From Parapristionchus giblindavisi (lineage: Eukaryota > Nematoda > Chromadorea > Rhabditida > Diplogasteridae): DNA of 64,000 nt. Each line of letters starts with the position of its first letter. The stretch's first letter is position 1. The notes under the pieces are model-generated. The model was not told the DNA's origin, ran no database searches, and worked only from the letters and a program-made list of their open reading frames with translations. Positions 63,030 through 64,000 of the stretch are shown piece by piece. Made by a program: the position numbers and the translations under genes. The stretch lies in NCBI GenBank assembly GCA_943737045.1, contig CALSFV010000211.1, positions 1,706,501 through 1,770,500 of the forward strand, in the 5' to 3' direction.

Positions 63030-64000
63030 TATTTACATGACAAAGGTTTGCAATGGTTTGCAAGATTGAGAATGTTTTGCAGATATTTTGTACAGGTTGT
63101 TTGTTTTGTTTCATTTCTAGTTAATATCAACTTAGGCAACGGTTACTGAGACGAACGGGGTTGGTAATATTTAATTATTATTTGGTGTTTTGCAACTCAA
63201 ATAAGTTCTTGTTAAACGTACACACCGAGCGGATTTGAAACTGTCCGCTCTGACCACACTCTCTCGCAGAATAAGAAAGCTAGAGCGTATTGCCAATGCT
63301 GACAGTAAAATTAGCTCGGGCGTGTCATTAAGAAGGAGTTAAAAGAATAGAATTCTCCGCTTTTACATAATCTTATTTTCATTTGCTTGCTCGTTTGAAC
63401 GAATAATTGTATCGCCAACAACAATTTTTAGGTGATTGTTGTTGGCTCGCAGAAAGAATAATACTTGATTTGAATGGATCGAACTCAAAAGGACTCCGAG
63501 TCAGGATGATTTCAATCTTTTATTGAAGGAGAACCCGGGAAATTAGGGATGCCGTGATCGCGGGGCCTAGGATTTGACATTATGTTCCCTACAAGATTCA
63601 TTCAAAAATAACATATCATTTCGAAAAATTAGAGCAGACTGCCTGCGTAGCTCATTGAGAGTGCCAGCGCTTGTAACCGCCGTTTGATATTTTCTATATA
63701 TGCATCTTTCAAATTCGAAAATTCGCGCATTCCCCTGGTGCGGTAATGAACTCTCTGATTGGATTACGGTATTCGGGGATCTAGAGTTTTATAGAAAATC
63801 TTCTGTATTCATGGAGATGTGATCTATAGTTCTGTCTGGCCAGATATCTCCCGAAAAAAACTCGAGGGTCTCGTTCTTTATAGTTAAATTAATAATATTC
63901 CTCGATAAATTGACAGATCGGCAACGCAAACTGAAAAATCGGAGGCCGATTTTTCCCGGTGAGTCATTTCATATTCCGTTTATTTAATAATCATAATACC
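63030..64000. repeat. Palindrome C, right arm (continues beyond window)
   Basis: Inverted copy of 57419-59300 without the 57686-57997 and 58133-58790 insertions. It includes a plus-strand copy of the first visible transporter exon at 63917-63958 (acceptor TTGACAG, donor GTGAGT; RQRKLKNRRPIF with Gln-to-Arg near its start). Divergence between arms is visibly higher than in palindromes A and B. Confidence 0.85.

Overview
This window is nuclear DNA from a small-genome animal, most likely a nematode. Genes are cut into many short exons with AG acceptors that are often TTTCAG or TTGCAG, many introns are only 40-300 bases, and introns carry the CTACAGTAACC/CCGCCCAC and TACGGTAG type repeats common in rhabditid genomes. 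The organism assignment is inference. Nothing prokaryotic, no rRNA and no CRISPR array was seen.

By joining exons only where splice phase is conserved I could read five protein genes, three of them end to end. (1) POP1, the large protein of RNase P/MRP, 3' part, + strand, 282-3054. (2) A complete SUV39-type histone H3K9 methyltransferase (pre-SET, SET, post-SET; 23 exons, 610 aa), - strand, 31650-15405. (3) A complete aladin/AAAS nuclear-pore WD40 protein (17 exons, 571 aa), + strand, 32157-39116, head-to-head with gene 2 over a 506-bp shared promoter region. (4) A complete GSK3-like kinase (20 exons, 497 aa), - strand, 46948-42117. (5) An SLC22/SVOP-like major facilitator transporter (20 exons seen, 5' end open), - strand, 57460-47533. 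A short His/Gly-rich gene fragment (62784-62389, -) and a tRNA-Val(AAC) (62917-62989, +) lie near the right end.

The rest is dominated by inverted duplications and palindromic transposons. Region A (761-10214) is an imperfect palindrome carrying an inverted copy of four POP1 exons. Region B (10214-15592) is a second palindrome that begins where A ends and carries an inverted copy of the last methyltransferase exon. Region C (57419-59300 with 63030 to beyond 64000) is a third inverted duplication carrying the first visible transporter exon. Because the arms are paired copies, several insertions can be read against their own empty sites: a TAA-flanked Harbinger-like MITE, an 8-bp-TSD hAT-like MITE and a foldback element. 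A foldback element with a 9-bp target duplication (Mutator-like) sits in a 242-bp tandem array inside A. A Tc1-like element whose transposase half has been folded into a head-to-head palindrome (23888-25455) abuts another 1.5-kb TA-flanked foldback (22351-23883). Two fragments of a CR1/Jockey-type LINE with a tRNA-derived element between them occupy 39933-41543.

The genes are chromatin, RNA-processing, nuclear-pore, signalling and transport housekeeping types with no sign of a shared pathway. The striking content is the architecture: repeated inverted duplication with one breakpoint inside a gene each time. An assembly artefact must be excluded before biological meaning is given to it.
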